From an uncultured Oscillospiraceae bacterium (lineage in GTDB: Bacteria > Bacillota > Clostridia > Oscillospirales > Oscillospiraceae): a stretch of 64,000 bases of DNA. This document shows, piece by piece, positions 35,530 to 44,172 of the stretch (its first letter is position 1; the number at the start of each line of letters is the position of its first letter). The DNA lies in assembly GCA_944385095.1 (NCBI GenBank), contig CALWVS010000007.1, positions 25,017 through 89,016 of the forward strand, read 5' to 3'. Under the pieces are notes generated by a model. The model did not search any database. It was given only the letters and a program-made list of their open reading frames with translations, and was not told the origin of the DNA. Position numbers and translations under genes: made by a program.

Positions 35530-36282
35530 ATGGGACATTTAATTGAATTTCAATCTGTTTACAAAATCTATCAGATGGGTGATTCTCTGGTCCACGCATT
35601 AGATGGAGTTAGTTTTTCTGTTGATCCTGGGGAATTTGTTGCCATTGTAGGACAATCTGGTTCTGGTAAATCCACTGCAATGAACATCATTGGCTGTCTG
35701 GATGTGCCCACCAGTGGCAAATATTTTCTGGGGGGTGTGGATGTATCCACAATGGAAGATGACCAGCAGGCAGAAATCCGCAATAAAATGCTGGGATTCA
35801 TTTTTCAGCAGTACAATCTGATTCCCAAATTGAATGTGCTGGAAAATGTGGAATTACCTCTGCTCTATGCTGGTGTTCCAGAGCGTGAACGACGGAAGCG
35901 TGCACTGCGTGCCCTTGACCGTGTGGGACTGGCTGACAAATTTAAAAACAGACCCAACCAGCTCTCTGGCGGTCAACAACAGCGTGTATCCATTGCACGA
36001 GCTCTGGCTGGGGAACCCTCCGTTATCCTAGCAGACGAGCCCACAGGTGCATTGGATTCCAGAACCAGCCGTGAGGTACTTTCCTTTTTGAAACAACTCA
36101 ATCGAGAGGGAGATACAGTGGTACTCATTACCCATGATAACTCCATTGCTGTCAGAGCACAGCGGATTATCCGACTGCAAGATGGTAATATCATTTATGA
36201 TGGAGATGCCCATGCACCAGAGGCAGTGGTACAGCCATCCCTTGTAGAGGTTGAGGACGAGGAGGCAGAGGAATGGAAATAA
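35530..36282 (+). CDS. MacB/LolD-type ABC ATP-binding protein
   Basis: The 250-residue ATPase has Walker A GQSGSGKST (about 39-47), the Q-loop FIFQQYNLIPKLNVLENV, signature LSGGQQQR, Walker B VILADEPTGALD and the H-loop THDN. This is the MacB/LolD class that works by mechanotransmission with FtsX-like permeases. A C-terminal acidic tail (VEVEDEEAEEW) is unusual. The gene starts 3 nt after the adaptor and overlaps the permease start. Confidence 0.94.
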   Translation: MGHLIEFQSVYKIYQMGDSLVHALDGVSFSVDPGEFVAIVGQSGSGKSTAMNIIGCLDVPTSGKYFLGGVDVSTMEDDQQAEIRNKMLGFIFQQYNLIPKLNVLENVELPLLYAGVPERERRKRALRALDRVGLADKFKNRPNQLSGGQQQRVSIARALAGEPSVILADEPTGALDSRTSREVLSFLKQLNREGDTVVLITHDNSIAVRAQRIIRLQDGNIIYDGDAHAPEAVVQPSLVEVEDEEAEEWK

Positions 36283-37499
36283 AACAATCCTTTTTACTGG
36301 CTCTGAAATCCCTATCCACTAGTAAGGTGAGGGCATTGCTCACCATGCTGGGTATTATCATTGGGGTAGGAGCTGTCATTGTCATCATTTCATTGGGTGA
36401 TGGCTTACAAAAAATGATGAGTGATCAGTTTGATAAATTGGGCGCAAATCTGATACAAGTGAGTGTCTTTACTTCTGGTTCCTCTCGTGAAGCAACCGCT
36501 GATGATATGTATGAACTGGTGGAAAAGAATCCTAAATATCTCTCTGCTGTCAGTCCCTATGTCAGTGTATCTACTTCCAGTGTACGCACGCCCAATGAGA
36601 CCTTTACCCCAAAAACTGTGGCAGGTGTGAGTGAGGACTATGCCAACATTCGTGCACTGACCATAGAAGAAGGTCGTTTCTTGCAATATGTAGATGTTCT
36701 GCGTTCTCAGAAAGTCTGTGTGATTGGCTCCTACATCAACAAAGAATATTATAATGGCTCTGCATTAGGTCAGACTTTGGGGCTGAACGGCTATACCTAT
36801 ACCATTGTTGGTATTCTGGAGGAAACCGCAGAATCCAGGAAAGATTCAGAGGATGATCAGATTCTCATTCCCTATACCAATGCTGAAAAATTGAACAGTG
36901 CGTCTTCCGGTTCTGTTGCTATGTATCAATCTTATATGATGAGTGGTACCAGCAAAGACACCGCCTCTACTGCCCGTGGCATTATTGAGAAAAAACTCAC
37001 TGCCATTTATGGAGATGATGATGAATACTCTCCTTTTATGGTTGTGACCTCAGCTGAAATGCTGGATATGATGAATACTATGATGAATACCCTTATGGTG
37101 GTTCTGGTGGCCATCGCTGGTATCTCTCTTATGGTTGGTGGAATTGGCATCATGAATATCATGCTGGTATCTGTATCCGAACGCACCCGTGAAATTGGTA
37201 TCCGAAAGTCATTGGGCGCAAAACGTCGGGACATCCGCAGTCAATTTATCATTGAGGCAGCCACCACATCTGCCATCGGTGGTATCATCGGCATTGCATT
37301 TGGTTTTCTCATGGCAAAAATCGCCTCAGTTATTGTCAACAGTCTCATGTCTGGTGGCACTGAATTTACAGCCATTGTATCGTTCACCGCTGTCGGCGTT
37401 GCCTTTGGTGTCTCTGTGGGAGTAGGGATTCTCTTTGGATATCTCCCTGCCAATAAGGCCTCAAAACTCAACCCCATTGACGCACTGCGTTATGACTAA
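36273..37499 (+). CDS. MacB-type ABC permease (FtsX domain)
   Basis: The 408-residue protein has the MacB layout: one membrane helix near the start (RALLTMLGIIIGVGAVIVII), a large extracytoplasmic domain (about 55-275), then three helices with the FtsX signature region (GGIGIMNIMLVSVSERTREIGIRKSLGAK). It ends with the ASKLNPIDALRYD tail typical of the family. With the adaptor and ATPase it should form an exporter of a peptide, antibiotic or lipid. No outer-membrane partner is expected in a Gram-positive. Confidence 0.94.
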   Translation: MEIKQSFLLALKSLSTSKVRALLTMLGIIIGVGAVIVIISLGDGLQKMMSDQFDKLGANLIQVSVFTSGSSREATADDMYELVEKNPKYLSAVSPYVSVSTSSVRTPNETFTPKTVAGVSEDYANIRALTIEEGRFLQYVDVLRSQKVCVIGSYINKEYYNGSALGQTLGLNGYTYTIVGILEETAESRKDSEDDQILIPYTNAEKLNSASSGSVAMYQSYMMSGTSKDTASTARGIIEKKLTAIYGDDDEYSPFMVVTSAEMLDMMNTMMNTLMVVLVAIAGISLMVGGIGIMNIMLVSVSERTREIGIRKSLGAKRRDIRSQFIIEAATTSAIGGIIGIAFGFLMAKIASVIVNSLMSGGTEFTAIVSFTAVGVAFGVSVGVGILFGYLPANKASKLNPIDALRYD

Positions 37500-37519
37500 T
37501 CTCGAAAGGAATCTTCATT

Positions 37520-39385
37520 ATGAAAAAACGTGTTACAACTGCCTTGCTGGCAGCCTGTATCGCCGCCTCTCTCTCACTCCCCTGCAATGCTGCCACTGGC
37601 ACCATTGCCCCTGTCAGTGAAGTAACCCAAGTGGTACAGGCATTGGGTATTATGAATGGTGATGCCACTGGAGCCATGAATCTGGATTCTAAGGTAACAC
37701 GGGCAGAATTTATTACCATTGCCCTGAAAGCATCTGTTAATGGTGCGCAGATTGGAGAAGCTTCCACTTCTCCCTTCCCCGATGTTCCCTATACCCATTG
37801 GGCAGCCGGTTTTGTGGAAACAGGAGTAAAGGCTGGTCTGATTTCTGGTTTCTCTGATGGCACATTCCGTCCTAATGCCCCCATCAATCTGGCTGAGGGG
37901 GTGACAGTGGCTCTTGCTCTGCTGGGTTATACCTCCTCTGATTTTTCTGGTGCTTACCCCTCTCCCCAGATGTCCCTCTACCGCAGTCTCTCTTTGGACA
38001 AGGGTGTCTCCGCAAAGGTAAGCAGTGATCCGCTCACCCGCCAGGATGCCATGTATCTGTTCTATAATCTTCTGTCTGCCAAAACAAAGGCTGGTCAGCC
38101 TTATATCAATACCCTTGGCTATCAGTTGAATGCTTCTGGTGAGGTCGATTTGGTTTCCATTATCAATGGTGAGATGCAGGGTCCCATTGTGGCAACCGAT
38201 AATTGGAAAAATTCCATCCCATTTGATTTGAACAGTGCTACCGTGGTACGGAATGGCAGTGCCTCCTCTCTGGGGCAAATTCAGGATATGGATGTACTTT
38301 ACTGGAATGATACCATGAACACAATCTGGGCATATTCAGAAAAATTGACTGGTACCATACAGGATATCCAGCCATCTTCCTCTAACCCCACCTCGGTTAC
38401 AGTTTCTGGCCATACCCTGAACTTTGAAACTGTCTCCGCTTCCTATGCCCTGTCTGACCTTGGCACGTTTGGTTTAGGCGATACTGTAACTCTGCTGTTG
38501 GGTCGTGATGGTGCCATTGCCTATGCAGTCTCCCCCAGTGAGACAGAGGCAGACCGCTGTGGTATTGTCATTAAAACAGAAAAAGCCGCTTATCCAGATG
38601 GCCATGGCTCCACCTACATGGGAGAGACTATCACCATTTTGGCAACTGACGGCAATACTTACAGTTATGAAGCCCCCATTGGATATTTCAAATCAGGTGA
38701 TTTTGTTGGCGTGAATGTTACAGCAGATGGAGAAATTACCCTTCGCAGACCTGCATCTCCCCAGCTTTCTGGAACTGTATCCAAAGATGGAACCAAAATT
38801 GACAACCTCTCTTTTGCTGACGATATTGAAATTTTAGAGGCTTCTGATAACTCTGCTGTTTCTATCTATCCAAGTCGTTTGGCTGGTATGAAGTTAGAAT
38901 CCAGCTCTGTTCTCTATTATGAGTTGAATGGCAGCGGTGAAATCAGCCGGTTGGTGTTGCGCAATGCCACTGGAGATGCCCGTACCTACGCTCTGATGAC
39001 TATTGTGGGTGAAACCGATATGGGAGATTTGGGTCACTATTACACCTACAAATATGATATCAATGGCTCCTCTTATGCCATCCCAGACACCACAAAGCGT
39101 TATCCTGTCAGCCGTGGTGGTGTTATCATTGAAGGCGACCCCTCTAACCCTGACCGAATGATTGCTATGACTGCTGTAAAAGCCACACAAATTCAAGGAA
39201 ATCAGCTTCTGGTTGGTAATAAAACCTATACCATCTCTGAGCAGGTTATTGTTTATGAGCATCATGATAATGTCTACACTCTGTCTACACTGGACCGTGT
39301 ACAGGAACTTGGGCTATCTCTCACAGGTTGGTATGACAAGGATGAATCGGAGGGCGGACGAATCCGAATTATAGTGGCAGAATAA
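37520..39385 (+). CDS. S-layer-homology (SLH) domain protein, end of export operon
   Basis: The 621-residue protein has a signal peptide (MKKRVTTALLAACIAASLSL, cleavage near CNAA) and three SLH repeats in residues 25-200 (VTRAEFITIAL, FPDVPYTHWAAGFVETGVKA, LTRQDAMYLFYNLLS) that anchor to wall polysaccharide. The rest is beta-rich with no family I recognise. It starts 20 nt after the permease behind AAAGGAA, so it is probably co-transcribed with the exporter. It could be a wall-bound partner or cargo, but this is inference. Confidence 0.85.
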   Translation: MKKRVTTALLAACIAASLSLPCNAATGTIAPVSEVTQVVQALGIMNGDATGAMNLDSKVTRAEFITIALKASVNGAQIGEASTSPFPDVPYTHWAAGFVETGVKAGLISGFSDGTFRPNAPINLAEGVTVALALLGYTSSDFSGAYPSPQMSLYRSLSLDKGVSAKVSSDPLTRQDAMYLFYNLLSAKTKAGQPYINTLGYQLNASGEVDLVSIINGEMQGPIVATDNWKNSIPFDLNSATVVRNGSASSLGQIQDMDVLYWNDTMNTIWAYSEKLTGTIQDIQPSSSNPTSVTVSGHTLNFETVSASYALSDLGTFGLGDTVTLLLGRDGAIAYAVSPSETEADRCGIVIKTEKAAYPDGHGSTYMGETITILATDGNTYSYEAPIGYFKSGDFVGVNVTADGEITLRRPASPQLSGTVSKDGTKIDNLSFADDIEILEASDNSAVSIYPSRLAGMKLESSSVLYYELNGSGEISRLVLRNATGDARTYALMTIVGETDMGDLGHYYTYKYDINGSSYAIPDTTKRYPVSRGGVIIEGDPSNPDRMIAMTAVKATQIQGNQLLVGNKTYTISEQVIVYEHHDNVYTLSTLDRVQELGLSLTGWYDKDESEGGRIRIIVAE

Positions 39386-39407
39386 ACGATTCCAAAAAAC
39401 TATAAAA

Positions 39408-39472
39408 TAATATGCTCCCTCTATAAAACTCAGTGAAACAATACACTGTCAATCCTTAGAGGGAGCATATTA
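39408..39472. repeat. Cruciform-type inverted repeat at the end of the SLH gene
   Basis: 16-bp perfect arms (39408-39423 and 39457-39472) enclose a second CAGTG/CACTG hairpin. No T run follows on either side. It lies between two convergent genes and at the edge of the AT-rich unit, so it may act as a terminator or mark a junction. Confidence 0.65.
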
Positions 39473-39524
39473 TATTGGCTGTTGACCCCGAAAATTGTAG
39501 GTCTGTTCCTTTGATAAAATCAGT

Positions 39525-40520
39525 TTAATTCATGTTACAACTACCTTGAAACTGTCTGTTGATATATTGCAATGCAGCATCACAATCTATTCTGCTGTAC
39601 AAAGCCTTTAAAAAACAGGAGCAAACTTCACCTTTTAACTTTTCAACATTATAATATATTCCATATAGACTGCTATAGTATTGTATCTTATCCCCATCAT
39701 TCACCATATTTCCAACAATGAAACTTTGTGCTATATCTCGTTTTAGGAACAGCATTTTTAAAGTGTTGAGTAATTTTTCGCATGTTTTTCTGTCTGTCAG
39801 TTTACATTCTGAGATAATTTCATCAAAGAACAGCTCAAAGTTATGCCTGTCTTCAAAATCAATATATGGTAAGAATCGAATGACATCATCTAAATCCTTT
39901 AGGCGTGGTCTTACAAGAATTTGATGTACTTTCCATGCCGTCTGATAAATCAGGGGCGTGGTGTTTTTCAATGTAACCTTTTTTCCGGTCATTGTTTTAT
40001 ATGAAATCGTTTCGGGTTGAAAATGAATCGGCATATCAATGGCAATATCAATTTCAACGTACAGTTTACGGTCACAGATTTCCAGCCCAACCGTTGTAAA
40101 ATCACCGTCCGCAGCATAGTTTACCAAAAAAATACAGATGTCATTGCTCTCTTTGAATACTCTATCATAACCAAGTTCTTCAAATTCTAAAATGAACTCT
40201 GGTCTTTCAGTTAACTCCAGTTTTCGTGTCATAATTTCTTCTAACTTGTAAAAAATATCAGTGAGTTCATGTTTTAACAGTGTTTCAATTTTTCGGATAA
40301 ACTGATGGTAGCTGTCATAATCAAAAACATCCGGTTTTTGTATTGTGCAAGCACTACCATAATAGATCAAATCAATATCTCCCCCATTCAAAAGCCTTGC
40401 CTGTGGGTCTTTATGATATTGTTTTGTTAGAAAGCTTCCTTTTACAATAAAAGGCAAATGATTTGCAATGTAAATCATCAATTCTTCTTTGATTTCTAAT
40501 TCTTCGATTTTGCATTCCAT
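39525..40520 (-). CDS. AbiEii/AbiGii-like nucleotidyltransferase
   Basis: The 331-residue protein (ATG 40520, AAAGG nine bases upstream) has a nucleotidyltransferase fold signature: VKGSFLTKQY followed by LLNGGDIDLIYYG, where the DxD pair would bind metal and NTP. The C-terminal half has the helix TAWKVHQILVRPRLKDLDDVIRFL, like the KLxAxxxRxxxKDxxDL helix of AbiEii toxins. AbiEii proteins are abortive-infection toxins that modify tRNA or other targets. The usual AbiEi winged-helix antitoxin is absent; instead an uncharacterised gene lies upstream. Function is inferred from fold only. Confidence 0.6.
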   Translation of the reverse strand: MECKIEELEIKEELMIYIANHLPFIVKGSFLTKQYHKDPQARLLNGGDIDLIYYGSACTIQKPDVFDYDSYHQFIRKIETLLKHELTDIFYKLEEIMTRKLELTERPEFILEFEELGYDRVFKESNDICIFLVNYAADGDFTTVGLEICDRKLYVEIDIAIDMPIHFQPETISYKTMTGKKVTLKNTTPLIYQTAWKVHQILVRPRLKDLDDVIRFLPYIDFEDRHNFELFFDEIISECKLTDRKTCEKLLNTLKMLFLKRDIAQSFIVGNMVNDGDKIQYYSSLYGIYYNVEKLKGEVCSCFLKALYSRIDCDAALQYINRQFQGSCNMN

Positions 40521-40545
40521 TACAATCATCCTTTCCTAAATTGGC

Positions 40546-41250
40546 TTATATTTCATGAAATCCCCAATTGGAATCCAATATTTGATTGCTGTCATAAATA
40601 CAGCACTCATACTTTTCCTTTACAATTTCCATATGGGCTGCTTTCAAATCCTGTTCAAATGCTCTGGATAGATTCTTTTCATATAAATGATATGTTCTAA
40701 GCTCAAAACCATCTTCACCCACAAGATTCAGGGCATCTGCTAAGTTCTTTCTGACAGATAAAAAACGAATTCCAGGTTCTCTGTCATTCTGGGAAAGATA
40801 GAGGTTATTTTTGATGGCAATTTCTTTGAGCAGGTCTAAGTCATTGTATTTTACTTTGATATGTACTTCAAAATAGCTGCCGTTGAATTGTTCGAAACAA
40901 TGTTCTCTATACTGTATATTTTCACACTGGATCACATCAATTTGAAAATAATCTATCACCTGTTCTGCATTGATTTCAATTTTCGTTCTAATGACAGGGA
41001 ATCCGTTTTCTATAAAGACTCTTTTTACCCGCTCTACTTCCAGCATCACATCATCGAAACGCTCAGCCACTAAGTTCTGTGTATACATTGGCTGATTGAC
41101 AAAATTGCCTTTTGCAAGTTTAATTAAAACCGGCTTTACCTTGCATGTTTCACATAATCCAATGTAATCTGCCAGATTGTCTACATGTTCTGTTGTAATA
41201 TGTGCCTGAAACTGAAAAGCACGATGTTCTTTCTGGTGCAAAGAATTCAT
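40546..41250 (-). CDS. Uncharacterised protein partnered with the nucleotidyltransferase
   Basis: I do not recognise a named family. The 234-residue protein seems built of two similar halves: FQFQAHITTEHVDNLADYIG with a following GNFVNQPMYTQNL, and YFEVHIKVKYNDLDLLKEIA with LSQNDREPGIRFLSVR. It ends in YDSNQILDSNW. From memory, uncharacterised proteins with such YFEVHIK and YDSNxxLDxxW blocks occur in actinobacteria and cyanobacteria, but I could not check this. It is soluble with no signal. It is the first gene of the AT-rich pair (GGGGGA site), 25 nt before the nucleotidyltransferase. Confidence 0.5.
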   Translation of the reverse strand: MNSLHQKEHRAFQFQAHITTEHVDNLADYIGLCETCKVKPVLIKLAKGNFVNQPMYTQNLVAERFDDVMLEVERVKRVFIENGFPVIRTKIEINAEQVIDYFQIDVIQCENIQYREHCFEQFNGSYFEVHIKVKYNDLDLLKEIAIKNNLYLSQNDREPGIRFLSVRKNLADALNLVGEDGFELRTYHLYEKNLSRAFEQDLKAAHMEIVKEKYECCIYDSNQILDSNWGFHEI

Positions 41251-41294
41251 ATTGATGATCCCCCATTATCATAGATATCTTTAAATCAGGTGGT

Positions 41295-41321
41295 GGATGG
41301 ATTGTATTGTTTCATCCATCC
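41295..41321 (-). promoter_or_regulatory. Inverted repeat in the leader of the nucleotidyltransferase pair
   Basis: GGATGGAT (41295-41302) and ATCCATCC (41314-41321) are perfect complements 11 bases apart, 45 bases before the start codon at 41250. It may be an operator or leader hairpin. A clear -35/-10 pair is not seen. Confidence 0.4.
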
Positions 41322-41400
41322 GCTCCCATTTCTGTTTTTTCTCGTAAATGATTTTATCACAAAACCATGTGTGAATCCACTTTTTAACAGCAAAATGGTC

Positions 41401-41444
41401 AAAAAACATGCACCCCAAAAGTTGAACCACTTTTGGGGTGCATG
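41401..41444 (-). terminator. Terminator of the second feo operon
   Basis: A 15-bp perfect stem (41430-41444 with 41407-41421, 8-nt loop) is followed on the minus strand by six T (41406-41401). It lies 19 bases after the stop of the small Cys-rich gene. Confidence 0.9.
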
Positions 41445-41462
41445 ACAATTTATATGATTGTT

Positions 41463-41627
41463 TTATTTGTCATTATTGCAGTTACAATGACAACCACCAT
41501 CTTTATGGTTGGACGTACAAGCAGAACAGCCAATGCATTTGGCTCCTCGCTTTTTTTCCCGCACAATGTAGGCAACTGCACCCCCAACCAACAGGGCTAC
41601 CACTCCCAATACAATCAGGTCTACCAT
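41463..41627 (-). CDS. FeoB-associated Cys-rich membrane protein
   Basis: The frame of 54 residues begins MVDLIVLGVVALLVGGAVAY, a single membrane helix, followed by a basic stretch and a cysteine-rich tail (KCIGCSACTSN, GCHCNCNN). This matches the small FeoB-associated family that often ends feo operons and may handle iron at the membrane. The ATG at 41627 has AAGGAG nine bases upstream, 13 bases after the feoB stop. A plus-strand frame over the same bases is a shadow. Confidence 0.85.
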   Translation of the reverse strand: MVDLIVLGVVALLVGGAVAYIVREKKRGAKCIGCSACTSNHKDGGCHCNCNNDK

Positions 41628-41640
41628 GACCATTCACTCC

Positions 41641-43656
41641 TTACGCCTTCACAGCTGTATTTTGATTCAGGTGGTACTGTGCATCAATACGTCGATTTGC
41701 ACTCAGGATGAGAGCAACCACACAGCCAACAATGACTCCACTGGCAATCAAACCAGGCAGGAACCCAGTACCCAATGCACCAGTGGTCATCAAAGTACCA
41801 ATCTGGTACACCAAGAAGGATAACACATAAGCAGTACCCATTTGAAGTGCAATTCCACCAAATAACCACTTTTTATTTTGCATTTCAGAATTCATAGCGC
41901 CAATGGCAGCAAAACAAGGGGGTGTATACAGATTAAACATCAGATAAGCCAGTGCTGACACAGAGGTAAGTCCCATTGCAACTGCCACTTCATTGGCACC
42001 ACCCACCAGAGCCAGTGCATCTGTATCAATAAAATTAGTAAGCCCATAGACCACAGCCAAAGTGCCTACCACATTCTCTTTTGCAATAAATCCTGTAATG
42101 GCTGCTGCTGCAAGCTGCCACACACCAAATCCCAGAGGAATCATGATGATTGCAAAGGGGGTCGCAATGGTAGCAAGAATGGAAGTGTGCTCCATTCCCT
42201 CCTCTACCACTTGCAGTTGCCAGTTGAAGGTCTGCATAATTTGAACTGCTGCATTACAAACCAGAATAATGGTACCAGCCTTAATGATAAAGGACTTTGC
42301 ACGAGCCAGCATGGAAATCACCGCACGCTGCAAGCTAGGCACTTTATACTCAGGCAATTCCATAATAAAGAAGGATTTACGATATTTGTGACCGGTGATT
42401 TTGAGCACCAACAGAGCACCAAGGAAAATCAAAGCAATTCCCACAAAATACATCAAAGTACCCACCCAAGCAGCATCATTGAAAAAGACACCTGCAAACA
42501 GTGCAATCACTGGCAGCTTTGCACCACAGGGCATAAATGGGGTTAACATGGCAGTGGTACGGCGTTCCCGTTCATTGCGGATGGTACGACAAGCCATAAC
42601 ACCTGGAATGGCACAGCCTGTTCCAATGATCATTGGAATAATAGACTTACCAGAGAGACCAACCCGCTTAAAAATAGGGTTCATCACCACACTGACACGT
42701 GCCATATAGCCACAATCTTCCAGCAGAGCAATGAGGAAATACATCACCATAACCAAGGGCAGGAAGCCCACAACTGCACCCACACCACCAATGATACCAT
42801 CTACCAACAGAGATTGTACAAAAGGTGAAGCTCCTGATACCTGTTCTCCCACCCAACCCTGAAATGTCTCAATCCATGCAACCAGATAATCTGCAATCAT
42901 AGGACCTACACGGGATTGAGATAGATCAAATACTACAAACATAATAGCAGCAAAAATGGGAATTCCAATAATAGGATGTGCCACAATAGCATCAATCTGA
43001 TCCTGTTTATTTTTTTCGCTGGTCTGAATCTTTCGTTCCTCTACTTTGCTGACCATCTGATTGACAAAATCAAACCGTCTACGGTCAGCAGCTTCTACCT
43101 CTGCTTTGTCATGTAAATTGATGTCTCCCTGTTCATAGGGTGCCTTCTGGTAACTTCCATTGAGCTGGACTGCCTTTTCTACCAGTTGAGCCAATCCCTT
43201 ATGGCTGCTGTCCGTGGAAATGGTTTCAATGACAGGGCAGCACAACAGGCGAGAAAGTTCCTCCACATCAATTTTTGTCTGCTTCTTTTGGTTGATATCA
43301 CTTTTGTTCAACGCAACCACTACAGGAATACCAAGCTCCAAAAGCTGCGTTGTAAAAAACAGGCTCCGACTTAAATTTGTGGCATCCACAATATTGATAA
43401 TCACATCGGGATGTTCTTTTCTCACATAACTGCTAGTGATGCTCTCCTCTGATGTAAAAGGAGACATGGAATAGGCTCCAGGTAAGTCCACTGCAATGGG
43501 CATCTCAGAAGCATGAAGATAGGACTTTTTAATTGGGCTTTCCTTTTTTTCCACTGTAACACCTGCCCAGTTGCCCACACGCTCTGTGCGCCCAGTGAGG
43601 GCATTGAACATGGTGGTTTTACCGCTGTTTGGGTTTCCTGCCAATGCAATTCTCAT
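41641..43656 (-). CDS. feoB: Ferrous iron transporter FeoB (second copy, no FeoA fusion)
   Basis: The 671-residue protein has G1 GNPNSGKTT at 7-15, switch VGNWAGVTVEKKE, G3 DLPGAYSMSPFT, G4 NKSD and the Gate cysteine motifs GTGCAIPGVMACRT and MPCGAKLPVIA. It is the short FeoB form with a separate FeoA upstream. Sequence differs clearly from the fused FeoB at 30.7 kb, so these are two distinct systems rather than a recent copy. AGGAGG precedes the start. Confidence 0.96.
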   Translation of the reverse strand: MRIALAGNPNSGKTTMFNALTGRTERVGNWAGVTVEKKESPIKKSYLHASEMPIAVDLPGAYSMSPFTSEESITSSYVRKEHPDVIINIVDATNLSRSLFFTTQLLELGIPVVVALNKSDINQKKQTKIDVEELSRLLCCPVIETISTDSSHKGLAQLVEKAVQLNGSYQKAPYEQGDINLHDKAEVEAADRRRFDFVNQMVSKVEERKIQTSEKNKQDQIDAIVAHPIIGIPIFAAIMFVVFDLSQSRVGPMIADYLVAWIETFQGWVGEQVSGASPFVQSLLVDGIIGGVGAVVGFLPLVMVMYFLIALLEDCGYMARVSVVMNPIFKRVGLSGKSIIPMIIGTGCAIPGVMACRTIRNERERRTTAMLTPFMPCGAKLPVIALFAGVFFNDAAWVGTLMYFVGIALIFLGALLVLKITGHKYRKSFFIMELPEYKVPSLQRAVISMLARAKSFIIKAGTIILVCNAAVQIMQTFNWQLQVVEEGMEHTSILATIATPFAIIMIPLGFGVWQLAAAAITGFIAKENVVGTLAVVYGLTNFIDTDALALVGGANEVAVAMGLTSVSALAYLMFNLYTPPCFAAIGAMNSEMQNKKWLFGGIALQMGTAYVLSFLVYQIGTLMTTGALGTGFLPGLIASGVIVGCVVALILSANRRIDAQYHLNQNTAVKA

Positions 43657-43700
43657 AACAGAATCCTCCTCATTTCATCCTATTTCTCTCATTCTTGTTT

Positions 43701-43718
43701 AGTTAGTACAAGCTAACT
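43701..43718 (-). promoter_or_regulatory. Palindromic box upstream of the second feoB
   Basis: AGTTAG and CTAACT arms around a 6-base centre form a perfect 6-bp palindrome. Thirteen of 15 bases match the box in the feoA promoter. The layout resembles DtxR/IdeR/MntR-family operators. Confidence 0.6.
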
Positions 43719-43728
43719 TTTATCTATT

Positions 43729-43761
43729 AAAATAACCCTGCCCCACAGGCAGAATTATTTT
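43729..43761 (-). terminator. Hairpin between feoA and feoB
   Basis: A 14-bp stem with two G-T pairs (43748-43761 with 43729-43742) starts in the feoA stop codon and is followed by a T-rich TTATTTTAATAG. It may partly stop transcripts after feoA. Confidence 0.5.
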
Positions 43762-43978
43762 ATTCAGAGATTAAAATCGCCTCTGCCAAGTCTTTGTCAA
43801 TGTTATAACGACCATCCTTGACACTAATCACATAGCCTCCCCTAGACTGTGAGACTACAGTAATTGGTTGCCCACTATAGCAACCCAAGGTCAGGAGAAA
43901 GCCATTGAGCTCCTCGTCTTCTGTACAGATTGTCTGCACCAAATATTGTACCCCAAGTTGTGCCTGTGTCAGATTCAC
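43760..43978 (-). CDS. feoA: FeoA, SH3-like partner of FeoB
   Basis: FeoA is a small cytoplasmic protein that supports FeoB-dependent Fe2+ uptake. From GTG 43978 it has 72 residues and begins with NLTQAQLGVQYLVQTI; the GCYSGQPITVVSQSRGGYVIS segment is the SH3-like core. The GTG is preferred because GGTGGAGA lies just upstream and the length fits; an ATG five codons earlier lacks a clear site. It is the first gene of feoA-feoB-Cys-rich protein. Confidence 0.85.
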   Translation of the reverse strand: MNLTQAQLGVQYLVQTICTEDEELNGFLLTLGCYSGQPITVVSQSRGGYVISVKDGRYNIDKDLAEAILISE

Positions 43979-44015
43979 GCTTCTCCACCTCATTCCAGTT
44001 GTTGTTTGCTAACCT

Positions 44016-44044
44016 AAAATAGCATAAGCTAACTGTTTTGTCAA
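44016..44044 (-). promoter_or_regulatory. feoA promoter with operator-like box in the spacer
   Basis: On the minus strand, TTGACA (44039-44044) and TATTTT (44016-44021) have a 17-base spacer. The box AGTTAGCTTATGCTA (44020-44034) fills the spacer, where a bound repressor would block RNA polymerase. An iron-responsive DtxR-type repressor is the natural candidate. Confidence 0.7.
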
Positions 44045-44078
44045 GCCTTTCTTTTCTGTTACACCTTTTGTTTTGCAC

Positions 44079-44106
44079 TTGCATTTTTTTCGCTCCATGC
44101 TATAAT
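44079..44106 (+). promoter_or_regulatory. Promoter of the 400-residue SLH protein gene
   Basis: TTGCAT (44079-44084) and TATAAT (44101-44106) with a 16-base spacer stand 67 bases before the start codon. Confidence 0.6.
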
Positions 44107-44172
44107 AATGTAACTGTATTTCTATTATTAGACTGATATTAGACTTGCAGCATATTTGGAAAGGAGTCTGTC

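Noticed and set aside
41433-41711. 92-codon plus-strand frame over the end of the second feo operon
   Set aside because: The minus strand there codes for the FeoB-associated Cys-rich protein with a proper ribosome site and terminator, which explains the bases better.
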